From NCBI GenBank assembly GCA_020086605.1, contig JACBWW010000021.1, forward strand, positions 3,504,803 through 3,568,802: a stretch of 64,000 nucleotides of DNA, in the 5' to 3' direction. Shown here piece by piece: positions 46,950 through 59,581 of the stretch. Made by a program: the position numbers and the translations under genes. Below the pieces are notes generated by a model, which saw only the letters and a list, made by a program, of their open reading frames with translations, did no database searches and was not told where the DNA came from. The DNA is from Lanius collurio. Lineage: Eukaryota; Chordata; Aves; Passeriformes; Laniidae. Positions within the stretch are counted from its first letter, which is position 1; each line of letters opens with the position of its first letter.

Positions 46950-47640
46950 GTGGTAGAGGCTGGGGAGCAGCCCTGCCAAAAAGGCCCAGAGGTCCTGATG
47001 AACAGTAAACTGCACATGAAGCAGCCACATCCCCTTGCAACAAAGATATCCAGGAGCATCTTGGTGTGTATGAACAACAGTGCAGCCAGGAGATCAAGGG
47101 AGGTGATTATTCCCCTCTGTTCAGCACCCAGTAGGTGGCATTTATAACCCCGTGTCCAGTTTTGGTCCCCCCAGTACAAGGACAATATTGAAGAACTGGG
47201 GTTCTGCAGAGGCCACTGAAGTGGTTGGGGCTGGAGGCCAAGCTCTGTGAGCAGAGGGTGAGGAGAAAGGCTTGCTCAGCCTGCAGAAAGGGAGGCTTTG
47301 GGGGGACCTAACAGCAGCCTTCCAGTCCTCATAAAGAGCTCCTCAGGGAACTGGAGCCAGACTTAACACAGTGGCACATGCCAAAGAATGAGAGACAAAC
47401 AGCATAGGTTGAAACAAAGGTTCAAACTGGATGCAAGCAAAATATTTTGACCGACAAATACAATCATACATGGTGACAGGTAGCCCAGAGAGGTTGTGTA
47501 GTCTCTGTTCTTGAAGGTTTTAAAGACCAGAGTGGATAATTCCCTCAGCAAACTGATCAGGGCTCACTGATGACCTTGGTTTGAGCAGAATGTTGGACAA
47601 GAGACCTCTGACATTCTTAACCTGAACTGTTATGATCCTG
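46950..47640 (+). mobile_element. CR1 LINE 3' fragment
   Basis: The ORF2 trace AARRSREVIIPLCSAPS is visible. It is followed by CR1-like text (CCCAGTACAAGGACAATATT, GCCCAGAGAGGTTGTGTAGT, TGTTGGACAAGAGACCTCTG) and an ending TTATGATCCTGTGA. More diverged than the other copies in the window, hence probably older. Confidence 0.85.
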
Positions 47641-50600
47641 TGAACAGTTGTATGTTTGTGCCTAGTTGTACATGATACAAGAAACAGACATGTTTCTGGG
47701 AAGTCAGATTTTTAAAGAATGATTTAGAACTTCCATTCTAGGACTAATCCACCCATCTCAGAAAATATGGAATACAGTATTAGTATGATACATTGACCTC
47801 TATTACTTGTGAAACAGTACACTACATTAATACAAACTAGTATCTTACTGTAAGCCTCCAAATGCAGAGATATTTGCTTGAAACAAAAAGAAGAGCATCC
47901 TACTTGCCAGCGAGAGCTTTTCCTAGGAGGTATCTTTTGGCACTACTATGAGCAATTAAAGTATTGCAACATTTGTGCAAGAGATGTAATGGTAGTTGTT
48001 ACAACTGGAGGAAATAAAGCACTGATTCAGTCACATGTGCTTCACAAGTTAAGGGGAAGAATGGAAAGCAGAATCAGAATTCACTGGGATTTAGACACTT
48101 GCAGTTGTTGAGTTAAATGCTCATTATAAGTAGCTGCAAATGCTTTTAGTCTACTGGGAAGAGTATTACATGTAAGATTTTTTCTTCCTGAGGACCCATG
48201 AGAACTGCATGAAAAGCAGCTCAAGAGAGCACCACGTGATAGGTGAAATGTGTAGTGCTTTAGGTTTGTACTATCTGCCTGAGCTGAACATGCACCACTT
48301 AAGCTTTGTCATGGCATCCATGAAAAGAGGACTTTAATTCAAATTCTCAGTTTTGTCTGAACTTAAGTCTTATCTTGACTAACAATACTGTTTTTTGGAA
48401 AGAAGGCCTTGCACAACTGGAAAAAATGTACATGGATTGAACTATTTGTTTCTGATGCTGGTAGGTAAATGCACTGTCATTTGAGTACATGACATTCCTT
48501 TCCTTTTTTGTTGCAGTACTTACTGTCTTCATTCATGTGCTGCAGCAGAGGAGGGTCATTTGCACTCAAGAGGAGTAAGTTAGAGTTGAGCAAAGACTGG
48601 TATGGAAAACTGGGATTAATAGGTGCTTTCACCTAAGCCAAAGAGGAAGAACTAGAAGCCCTGTAAGTAGGGATGACAAGAAAAAAAGTGTCATTGTTCT
48701 CAGACAACAAGGTTACATGAAATACTGCTGGAGATGCACACTGAAGTATTCTCATGCATGAAGGGATCATTTTCTTGTGAAATAGAAGGAAATGAAGAGG
48801 AGAGGAAAATTGGCAAAAAGGTATACAAAATACCTCAGTTATAACTAATGTGAGGTTTGCAGTCTAGATAAGGATTTTCAAATAGTAGTACTTCTGCAAT
48901 GCAGACACCCACTGGTACCAACCTGGGCTTCCAGTGGGAGCTGCATGAGGAGTATCTTGGGACGGTTGTCTGGTTTGAATAATTAAGATGAAGTTTCCTT
49001 CAGAAAATAACCCTCCTAGTTACAGGCTTAATAATGAAGATTCAGCCACATAGAAATAATTTGTTACTGCTTTATTACTTAAAAGGCAGATTGATTATTT
49101 CCATTCTAATAATTGAATGAAGGAGTTTTTGAACTTTGTTTTGTGCATTGATATTAGGAATATTTCTGAGCATGTCACCAACTTGCATTATTTCCAGATT
49201 GCTCTGGTTCCCTTTACTTTTTGAGAGAACCTCTTCACAGATGTGCTTCTCAGCTACAACCTTCACATAAGTTCCTCTCCCCCAGTCATTTGTACAGTAA
49301 CCCTGATCATTTTTGAAGAGTGAAATCCTTTTTATTTCTGAAACATTCTCCAAGAGAGGCTTGACCTTACAAGTTTTTCTTGTAATCTACCTTTGTGTTA
49401 AGGATTCACAGAATGTGACATTTGAAGATTTAGTGTAAGATTTATTTTATTTATTAATTTAATGATGATTAAGTGTAAGACAGAAAGATTTAGAACTCTT
49501 TCACATGAGCACACAGGTTAGATTTAGCTAAGAATTCATAATGTGGTCACAGCAGGCACATTTACTTTTTCCTATCTTCAATGTAAAAAAAACCAACAAC
49601 AAATAAACTACAACCCAAATAATAGTTCTGTAACACTAACCATGAGTGCTGTGGTGAGGGTGCAGGTCCATATTTAACCACTGGAGTCCAAAATTCCACG
49701 TGATGTTATGTAATATGGGAATATGTGGTGAGAAGCATGAGTTCCATAGGGACAGCACCTATCTAAACAGTATTGTAAGAACCTCCCCGAAGGAGTAGCT
49801 GTGTTTGGCATTCACTGTTCAGGTTCAGTGAAGCAGCTGATCTTTATGTGAAGAATAATAAAGAAAATAATATTCCCACAATGCCATGCACATTGTTACT
49901 GCCTTCATCCACTACCCAGAAACAAAGGTGCTTGGGTGGACTTTCTGTCACCCAGTGTGCCCTTCAAGATCAGAAGATCAAAAATGTTAGTTAACTTGGC
50001 CTTTTCCTGCTCCAGCAAAATAATAATGTATGCTTGAGTTCCTGGATTAACTGAAGAGAATGAGTGTTGCACAGACCAGATTCTGTTCTAGCATGAAGTA
50101 GGATTTAATTGTTTTTTCCCAATCACCAAAGTGAAATGACATCAATAAACTGATATTACTCTCAAGAATCACTGATACCAGCTACCACAAAAAATTATTC
50201 CAATGCAAGGGCAAGTGCACTTTTTTGATTTAGTCAAATCTTAAAATAGGTCTCAAAACTCATACTCTGGAAGCAGAGAGATGCCTTTTCAACATGTCAG
50301 GCATGTCAGGGGTAGTGCATGGAGATGGAATTGCTTGCTTCTCATGCAGAAGAAAGATTGGTTCAGAGCTGCTATGCTCCTCAACTCCCTACCAAATCTG
50401 TCTCCTGGGAATGAAATTTTGTACTAAACACTGTTACTAAACATATCTTTTTTTTCCTGTTGTGGTGGGGTTTTTTTCCCCCTTCTTTTAATCCTCAGCT
50501 TTCATGTCTGGTAAGAGTGGCCATTCTGATGGTACCAGGTTTGACAGGGTTGCTGTGCTGTCTTGAGTTACAAAGACGACTAGAGCTGCTAATAGATGAA

Positions 50601-52646
50601 TAATCATGAAGGCAGTTACACAAAGAACAGAAATATTTCTGCTCTTATAAAATGATCTGGTATAGGAAAACAGCAGACTTGCATGGTTCCAAATTCTTAC
50701 CATGCAGCATAGCACGCTGTTGCCATGCTACCAGATTGCTTGCCTTGATATTTAAATTTGCCCTTAGATTTGTATTTTAAAAGAATGAACTGTTAACAGT
50801 ACATTAAAATATAAAATAACCTGACAACACATAAGCCTCATCACCAGTTTGTTCAAGGGTTTTTGGCCTCTACAGATTTTAATCTTCTTTCCTAAATAAA
50901 CCCCACCATCACAACAAATCTCAGATATAAACGAACCAATGAAATACAGATAGGTTCTGTTTAGGAGTGCAATAAAGAATAAAGATGCAATAAGATTCAA
51001 AGGAAGAATACTAATTATAGTTTCCATACTTTAAAAAATGTGCATTTTGACTAAATTACTAAGTGCTTCTTGCCATCTTTTGTACTCTCCAATTTAACTC
51101 TGCAAAGGGAAATCGGAGTACAATGATATTTTCTTGTTATTGATGTATTGTGGAAGAGAAAGGAACATTATTTCTATATATGTGTGTATGGAGATATATA
51201 TAAAATGTCCTTTAGGCACAAAATCTTGTGTTACTGGAAGACAACTCTTGATTAGAGATAAGGCAGCTTTAAAAAGAAACTTATCCCTGTGATATTCTTA
51301 GCCAGTCAACCAGTGTGGCTTTAATTATGTAAAAGTATTTGACATGTTATGGCCCAGGAGATAAGAGCTGTTGCATACTAGATGAATGAAAGGGAAGGAA
51401 TTCTGTTGGTGACTGGAAATTCCATGCTCAGTGCTGCATTAGAGACATAAAATGAGCACTGAAAGGGAATAATTCTCAGTAAATAGTGATTTGCATTGTA
51501 TTGCTGATTCCAGGATTGTGAAGGTTGTTGGTGGCAGAATTCTTCATGGAGAATTGCCATGAAAATACTGGTGTAGTATCAGGAAAGTGCCTTTAAGCCA
51601 GTTGTGTTGGTGAGATTTGTTGTTTGCTTGGTTTTTGGTTTGGTTGATTGGCTTTTGTGTTTGTTTTTTTTTTTTTTTTTTAACAGTTAAGGGTGTTTCT
51701 TTATATTTTCAGCGGTAGGTGGAAGTCTCAGTTCTCCCATAAGTAAAAGGTATCTGTTGTGATACTTGTTTTCAGTACTTGGATAGAGACACCCCCCCCT
51801 TAAGGTTTTTACCACATCTATTCCACACCTATCTGCAGTGAAAATAAATGATCTCTGCAGCATGTGTTTAATCAGGTATTTGTCCTACATTTATTATTCA
51901 ACTCATGTGCATCATAACTGGACCCACCCACTAACAGGTAATGATTTGGGGGAAAAATACAGGGAAATTATTTATTACAGCAATACTATACCTTTGCAAC
52001 AGTATTATTTTCCTTCCTGTGCATCTATCTATATTTGTTTTTAAGTTTTTAATCATGATTCAATAAAACACCTGTCTTATTCATGAGCCAACATTGATTT
52101 AACCCAGATCTGTTAACATTTTTTAGTGTTGGGAGTCTTATGATATTTCGTGGTTTAGTTTAGGCTCCAGCTGTCAGTGTGTGAGAATCATAGCTTTGAA
52201 CTTATACTCACACAGGCTCCAAGAATGAAGAAACTAGGACTGTGTACTTTAAGCATTTGTGGACTATATGATACCTTTAATTCTGGAGTTCTTGTGATTG
52301 GCAGTGCTACAGAGATTGTAGTAGAAACAAGTTCCTTAATATTGGTCAGCATCTGTTTGAATGAACTAAACTTGAGTTACCAGTTTTCTTTCTGATGGTA
52401 CTTAACGTTGTTATAACCACTGGTGGTGAATATAAACAAGCCAAATGTCATCCAGAGTTTCTGAACCAGCTGTTTTATCAGTAAGTAGTCAATGATGTTA
52501 CATACTTTCCTCTAGGTAATAATATTGCTATTTAAAGTAGTAATTAAGGTAAGGTAGTAACCTATTATAGTATTGGTATATCCCACTGAAAGGTTAGGAA
52601 ACAAAAGCTGTTTTTTACCTGCCTAAGTTTCCTACCCTCCCTGTGC

Positions 52647-52937
52647 CTAGGCAAAATGCATCTTGTTTTTAGACAGGATGAAATCCATAATTGTCTTTAA
52701 GATGTTTTCACTGTCCTCATCAGATAACTCATGACAGACTGTGGCTGCCAACTGAGGTTGACCCTTACTGGTTGACAACTTGCACCATGCAGGTGGCACT
52801 GGCACAGTGACTGTCAGCAACTCGGGCTGACCCTGTGGCAGTCCCTGCTCCTCCCTCCTCCAGCCTCGGATGGTTCCTGTGCCAGGGCTGCATGCCAGGC
52901 TCCTTGTCACAGGGTCATCCTGAGGCACCCTCACACA
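52647..52937 (-). other. Candidate terminal coding exon, family not recognised
   Basis: On the minus strand a good acceptor (tgtccttacag) at 52938 opens a frame of 96 codons that ends in TAG at 52649-52647. It begins CVRVPQDDPVTRSLACSPGT and ends DSENILKTIMDFILSKNKMH plus FA. It is GC-richer than its surroundings. I do not recognise it, I found no upstream exon that joins it, and no minus-strand AATAAA was found close by. It could be a real last exon or chance. Confidence 0.25.
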
Positions 52938-54939
52938 CTGTAAGGACAAGCAGTGGGAGAAATTCAAACAGAAATTCTTAAATAGTAAAGTTTGAAGTTT
53001 ACCATACATGGGGATCTTAACACCATAGCATGATCCTGAGTGAAATGGAGGTGATTGAAAAAAAAAAAAAGATAAAAATCTATTGTAGTGGAACCTATGA
53101 GCCAACCAAGTGTCTAGGAAGGCATTTAGAAGACAGCACTAGACTGTCATTGCTCAAAAGACTGACCTAAATAGATTTCAGAGTTTGGTAACTTCTTTTT
53201 AAATTCATCTGACAGAGGAAAACCATAGTGTAAAAGAGTAGTACCAGGCCAATATAACCTCATATTATGGTAGCAAAAGATTGTAAAATGCTGGATTTAA
53301 TCAATAACACACAGACGAAACATTTACTGAAAACCTGAATAATAGGTACATCTGTAATTATCAGAGAATATAACTTAAATGTACCTAATTGGAAAATCTT
53401 AATTTGGTCCTTCTGTTTAGTTGAATTTTGCTGTTAACCTTCTTGCTGGGTTAAACTATAAATATATAAATAATTACCTTTATAGATTACCATATTAAGT
53501 ATTTTGTCTATGTAAATATGAATAGCATGTGGATAAAAAGTTCTCTGCTCTGGAGACTATAAAAGGATGGCTTTGCAGTTATTACACTATTTTCATTGGT
53601 GTTTTCTTCACTAATATTGTGTCACTGGGGGTGGGAGTAGGGGTGTGTCTGATTTTTAAACAAATGCCCCAAAGTCTGCTTTATTAATTTATCAGCTGTA
53701 GATTTAGCTATAGATTTTTAAGCTCTTTGTGGCAGGAATGTCCACAGAATACTTAACAAAATGAAATCTAGGTTAGTGGACTTTTCCACAACACACATAA
53801 TTTAGGATTTATTTGCCCCCAGTTGAAAGTTGTTACTATAGCAAACACAAGATGAAGAATTAAACGGGAAGGAAAATATGTGACTGTTCAGGATTTGCAT
53901 CCAGTAAAGGGGCTGATATCAGGAGGCACAGAAGTTGATTGTACCCTTGCAGTGCTAGGCTACACACAATGGTACAAAGCTGGACCTTGCCAGGAAGCCT
54001 TTGAGCTGTCAATCCATTGGGACAGCCCAGGAAAGGTGTACACAGTGTTAGGTAGTTGTTTACAGTGTGGGCAATTTCTATTATTGAGGGACTGTGGCGT
54101 GTCTTTAGGTGGCTGGAAGTTGACCTTTGATTTGAGCAGCTCAACCCTGTTTCAAGAGTTCAGTTCTGCTACGAGCTGCAGCCTTCCCTGCCTGTCCCCA
54201 GGAATGTCCCACCAGCCCCAGCAGGACTATGGCTGCCTGTTGCTGCAGCACTGCAACTTCTGGCTACTGCCAGGAGAATGCCATGGGGTGGTTATTCAGA
54301 CCATAATAATTGAGCTTAGAAAGGTGAAACAGGGTTGACTTAACGACAAAAAAATAGAAATTGTTCCAATTGTTAGAGTAATAAGTCTACCTTAGACTTT
54401 CCCAATGAGCACAATAGTTATACAATTATTATTCCCTAAGGATCATATTCTGCCAGCCATAATACTTTGTGTCATATGTATATATTGATGCAACTGTAGA
54501 CATTACTTAGTTTAAACCAGATATTAAAATTTATACACCTATTGCCCTGGGCATCAGTTGAAGACAAACCAGTCTATGTATGAACAAATAATGAATTTAA
54601 TGAATAAGTCAGCAAGACTCATACTGCCATTTACATTCTTGTCTCAGTAGCTACTTACTGCATGTTAAGTGATGAGACATGCAGAGTTCTGAATTGGAAA
54701 ATTCATAGATAACTACAAAACAGACTGCCCCACAATGTACCAATGCTATGTCTCAGTGATTTTTAAACTCTTTCATCTTTAAAGGAAAAATGCTAGTTCT
54801 TGAAAGTGTTACCCAAGTGCATAGGTAGCATTTACTGAGAACCTAGGAAATGTATGCTTATTTAAATGCATTATGCAAAAATTTATTTTACAACAAATGA
54901 AATAAAATGCTGGTCAAATTCTTGTTTTCACACTAGCTT

Positions 54940-54958
54940 TTATATATATATATATATT
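54940..54958. repeat. TA dinucleotide microsatellite
   Basis: About nine consecutive TA units in the gene-poor region. Confidence 0.85.
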
Positions 54959-57900
54959 CTATTCTAAAGATATTAGAATATTAGAGAATATTATTTCATG
55001 AATGACAGTCATTGTGTCAGGTATGGAGCATGAGGCTTTCTGTGTGTAGATGTCTTCCATACTGCTGCCCAGCTCTAACCTTGGGGTACAGCAACCTTGC
55101 ACTGCAGGATTAGTGCCTTTTCTCCAACAGATCTGCTCCACAGAAGTTTTTTTCTGTGCAATGCCCTTATTTTACATGCTGCAGTTAAGCCAGCTGCAGT
55201 CATAACCTAATCTCTTGTTTAGGCCAATTGTAGATCTAATTAACCTTGCTGACACTGCATCTTATTCAATCACATAGTACACTTCCTCCATGAGAACGGC
55301 TGAAGCTGTATTAATACTTTTTAGAATATTGTCTAAAAGTGAGTTTTCAGTGTTCTCCCTATTCTGTGCTGCACTGTTGCCTGCTTAGCCTGTCAGTTAC
55401 TAACAGAGAAAGTCTGTGTACCTGTGTGTGAAGAAAAAAAAATCAGCCTCAAATGCAGTTTGAACTCTCCACCTAGTTAGGATTTTGACAGAGCACCAGA
55501 ACTCTCAATGTTCCCATCTCTGGCAGAGCACAGAATGGCAGAGAAGACAAAGAAGAAATAGCCAGCTATCATATCCTGTGCTTTCATGGAGTTAATGAGC
55601 AGGGAAGAATGACATGCACGCAGTCCAAGGTTATTCAAGAGACTAAAAAGAGACAAATAGCATAGTAGGAAATGCCAAAGGGTCATGCCAGTCTATTCTA
55701 CCATTTCTGCTGGAATATTTCTGTTTACTCTTATTTTCATAACACCAGTATTTCAGCTTTATCAGACACGTGTAGAGAGTAGGATCTGTTGTCTCATTTG
55801 AAACAGTTACTCTTCCCTATGACTTGGCAAAAGCAAGATGAACATTCAGTTATCATCATGAAGGTCCAAAGGAAAGTGAATGTTTCCTCAGACCTTCAGC
55901 AGGCTGATGTGTAAGAGGAACTATGCTGGGAGTGATTAATTTATGGGGTATCATCTCCCAGCATCAGGCTTGAATCACACAGATTCTGTTGTGTTGTTAC
56001 AGAAATCACTTAAAATCAAGATGCATTTTTCCAAAGATGGCCAGAGTCTTTAACAAATATTCAATCCCTTGATAGGGAATAAACTAAGGGGTAAACAAAG
56101 GGATTGCTTTGTTCCCCTGCATTGTCTGATGAAGCTCAGTTCTTCAGTTTTCAACTTCTCCAACTAGAAAAGATCCACATACCTCTTTTCTCCTTTAAAA
56201 GCCATTAGGATCTAATGGGATAAGGTTTGTGCATCAGAGCCTAGACAGCTAATGATTCCTCACTTCCTAGCTGTGAGTGGAGCATTTTAAACAACAGAGT
56301 TAATACCTACAGTTTCAGCACAGAAAAGTCTGTTTAATCAAGAATTTTGCTTGAACTTTGCCTGCAGATTTCTTGAAAGAGTTTTTCCACCTTCACTGAA
56401 AAACTTTTTCGAACTAGAATAGACAGTTGAGATAGCCAAAGTCACATTTTTTCAAAGAATCCTTTAACTGCAGGCTAATTGCATATTTTATTTCATCCAA
56501 GATGAATGTTGCTCGTGCTTTATGAAGCATCAGAAAAGAAATGAAACTTTGAAATCATCTGTTTAGGCAATGAAGATACTGAGGGAGAAAAAGAAGGAAA
56601 AAAATAGCTCAGTTCTCCAAAATAAAAGAACTCTGTCTTTGGTATTGCAATTTCACAGATAGAAATCTGCGTAGACTAGTCTGTTTATCTGCTCAAAGCT
56701 CTTTACATAACTGGCACTTTGTCATCTTCTCTCTATAAATTATAGGCAGTCATTACTGGAGTATCTGAGTAACCAAGCAGAGGTTTGCTGCTTTGTATAT
56801 AAATGTAGCTGCAGTCCTGGATCTATGTGAACATAAACACAGACATGAAGGCATTCTTGCTCTTCAACTAGATACCAGAAAATCCTCACCCTTAATGCCA
56901 TACATCTGTGGATGCTGGTATAAATATGAAGCAGATAACCTCTCTAGTTCCTTTAAAATTGAATGATGGAAATGGATTTAGGAGAAAGATGAGAGTACAT
57001 AAATCACATCAAACCAAACACAGGTTGTTACATGAAATGGGAAAATTAGGTAACAAATTTTGTATCAAGTGTTTTTGACTGACTTGGTGAAGAGAAAACT
57101 TTTTTCAAATGTTATTCTTTGCATTGATAATACAGTTTACATCTCAGAAAACTCAGTCTGGATCAATGCAATTTACATCTTTCCTAGTGTGACACTACAG
57201 TAACATCTGGAAATAGATCCTTAAATAGAACAGGAAATAGGCTTTATCTAAATATTCACCTTACTAATTAACTCTTCCTGATAGAGTTACAAGATCCTAG
57301 TCCTCCAATATACAGAGCATGTTACAGCTGGAAGATTTAAACGTCTGTGCAAGTCCATGGTACTTTTTTGGAAAGCAAAAGATTTGTCTGTACAACCAAA
57401 AAACCAAGCTGCAGAGAAGCAGACTTCAAAGGAACTACAACATCCTAAATTTAAAACTCCACCTACCCCAACAGAGGGTAAATTATGATATCATTACTTA
57501 AAATATACTGGTTACTGTGGATGATCCTTCCATAGCTGAGTGCTTCCTTTTAATGGGATTAAATAATGTGCTGAAATTTGCATTGCAAATTATGGGATGG
57601 TAGGCTGGTTTTTTTTTTTCAACCTAATCAAGTCAATTCCACACAAGTCTTCCATATCCAACAACCCAATGGTGAAGTGCATTTTGACTATCCTGTTTTT
57701 CTTCTTTTGTTTGCTTAAATTATTTTCTGTTGAGCATAAAGGACAGATATTTTTGTAAGTTTGCTGTTAGGTTTCACAGATGTAGGTTTAAGGAGATTAT
57801 TTATGCTTTAGGATTTAACATCTACCAACATGCTGTTCATTTGCCTAATATCACTGGGGACTAGTTCTTTCATTTGCAATTTATAAATCCTCATCTTTAG

Positions 57901-59432
57901 ACTTAGGTTTTCAGATAGTTGGATGTTTGAAGCCTCCAGCAGTTATTAATATAATTAATTTTATCTCAGATGAACTAACAGTGTTTATTCAATGAACATT
58001 ATATATGATAGTTCCAGGGGTTTGTTTTGTTTTTAAATTTAAATAGAATAGGTAATGCTAACCTGGTAGGTTGTTGAGGAGTCACCTTGGGAGCCCTCCC
58101 TTAGTTTGATTCATGTTTGATGAAGAATGCTGTTTTCTTGTGCCCTCTACTGATAAATTTGGTGATTAACTTTCCAAAAGGACAGCAGCAGAAGCCCAAA
58201 AGCCCATATCCAATGCTTTTTCCTTCCAAAAACTTTTAATCTGGAATGAAGAAGTCAAACTTGTGCTCTGTGGGCCTAATGAGACCACTAAGCCTTTGCA
58301 AAGGTGGTGAACAAAGATGTGGCTGAGTGTCAAGTCTGTCTCATGATGCCTCAGATGAATGCCTGTAAATGTGCCTGCTGTGGCTCATAAAGTCTTACAT
58401 TCCATGGAGACCAACTATTCATATTCCTGCAGGAGCAGCTCCATACACTGTGCTTGATAAATAAATCCTTTATTTCCTGCAGAAGCCTAGATCCTGAGAT
58501 TGTACCAGTTTCTGATCCCATCATACCCGGGACAGAACTGCCAGCTCTGGGGAGAACAGGAGCTCTCAGAGATTTGCTGTGCAGTAAGTGATAACCTGCT
58601 CATAAAGCAGGATGCTTGAAACATTAGGATGTGAGAACAGAAGGTGAAAAAACAAAAAGTGAGCCTTGCTTGAAATGTCTGAGTTAGCTAAGTCTCTATA
58701 CTGCTTTCAAATATGTTGCCTATTCCTTTATAATTAAAGCTTGAAATTATTTTATATATGGCACAGTGATTGATTTCAGAATGAGGAATTAAAAAATCCC
58801 TATGAGAGAAAGCTTCATAATAATTCATATTATTATTCTAGGCATTTGAAAATAACCCTGTTTCTTTCTCAGTGGTTTTCATGCTGTTCTTGGCAAGGCA
58901 CTTTCCTATACTGTGTTTCTTGTGCTACGAGAGCCATTCTGGATTGCTGATAGGCTTAAAACTCATGCAGTTTGTGGTCAAATGACCAAATGCCTTGATT
59001 TGATCATTCTGAGCTGGAATGCTGTGAACTTTCAAAATGCAGTCTAGCATTTTAGAAGGAGCTGCAGTCCCCACTACGGTCTTATCAAGAGCTCATCCTA
59101 TATTCAGTTTTCTCTGCACTGTAAAAAACCAACTGAGGACAGAATTTTCCCACTGAAGTTTTATTATGTTTTCAGAGCTACTAAATAAAAAAATGTATAT
59201 CCTGTTATACTTTAATTTTGTAATATAATGCATCTTAAGCGTGTTTTGGTACTGCCGAGTACCGCAAGATTGTTAGTATTTTACGGAACTTTTTTCTCCT
59301 GTATTAAAAAGTAATCCTTTCTTTGTCTTCTCTGATATTCAAAGGCTAGAAAAAAATGTAGATAAACCAGAAAGAAAACTATGGAAGAGGCAAACAGTTG
59401 TGTATAATTTCTGCACCTGGCAAAGGTCATTT

Positions 59433-59581
59433 TCATGCACGAGAAAGCTGAAAAACCATGCAAGATAAAGCCAGCATCATATAAGGAATGTTGAAACAGG
59501 CAAGGCCAGAGGCAAAAGCTCTGGATCTGTCTGCTGTCCTCATTCGTGTAATGGGAAGCTTGAGCAGATAATGCAGAGCAA
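59433..59581 (-). other. Candidate terminal exon, family not recognised
   Basis: On the minus strand a strong pyrimidine-rich acceptor (attttttccccag) at 59582 is followed by an open frame of 48 codons ending in TGA at 59435-59433. It includes ALHYLLKLPITRMRTADRSR and FNIPYMMLALSCMVFQLSRA, the latter partly hydrophobic. No joining exon was identified. It may be coincidence. Confidence 0.15.
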
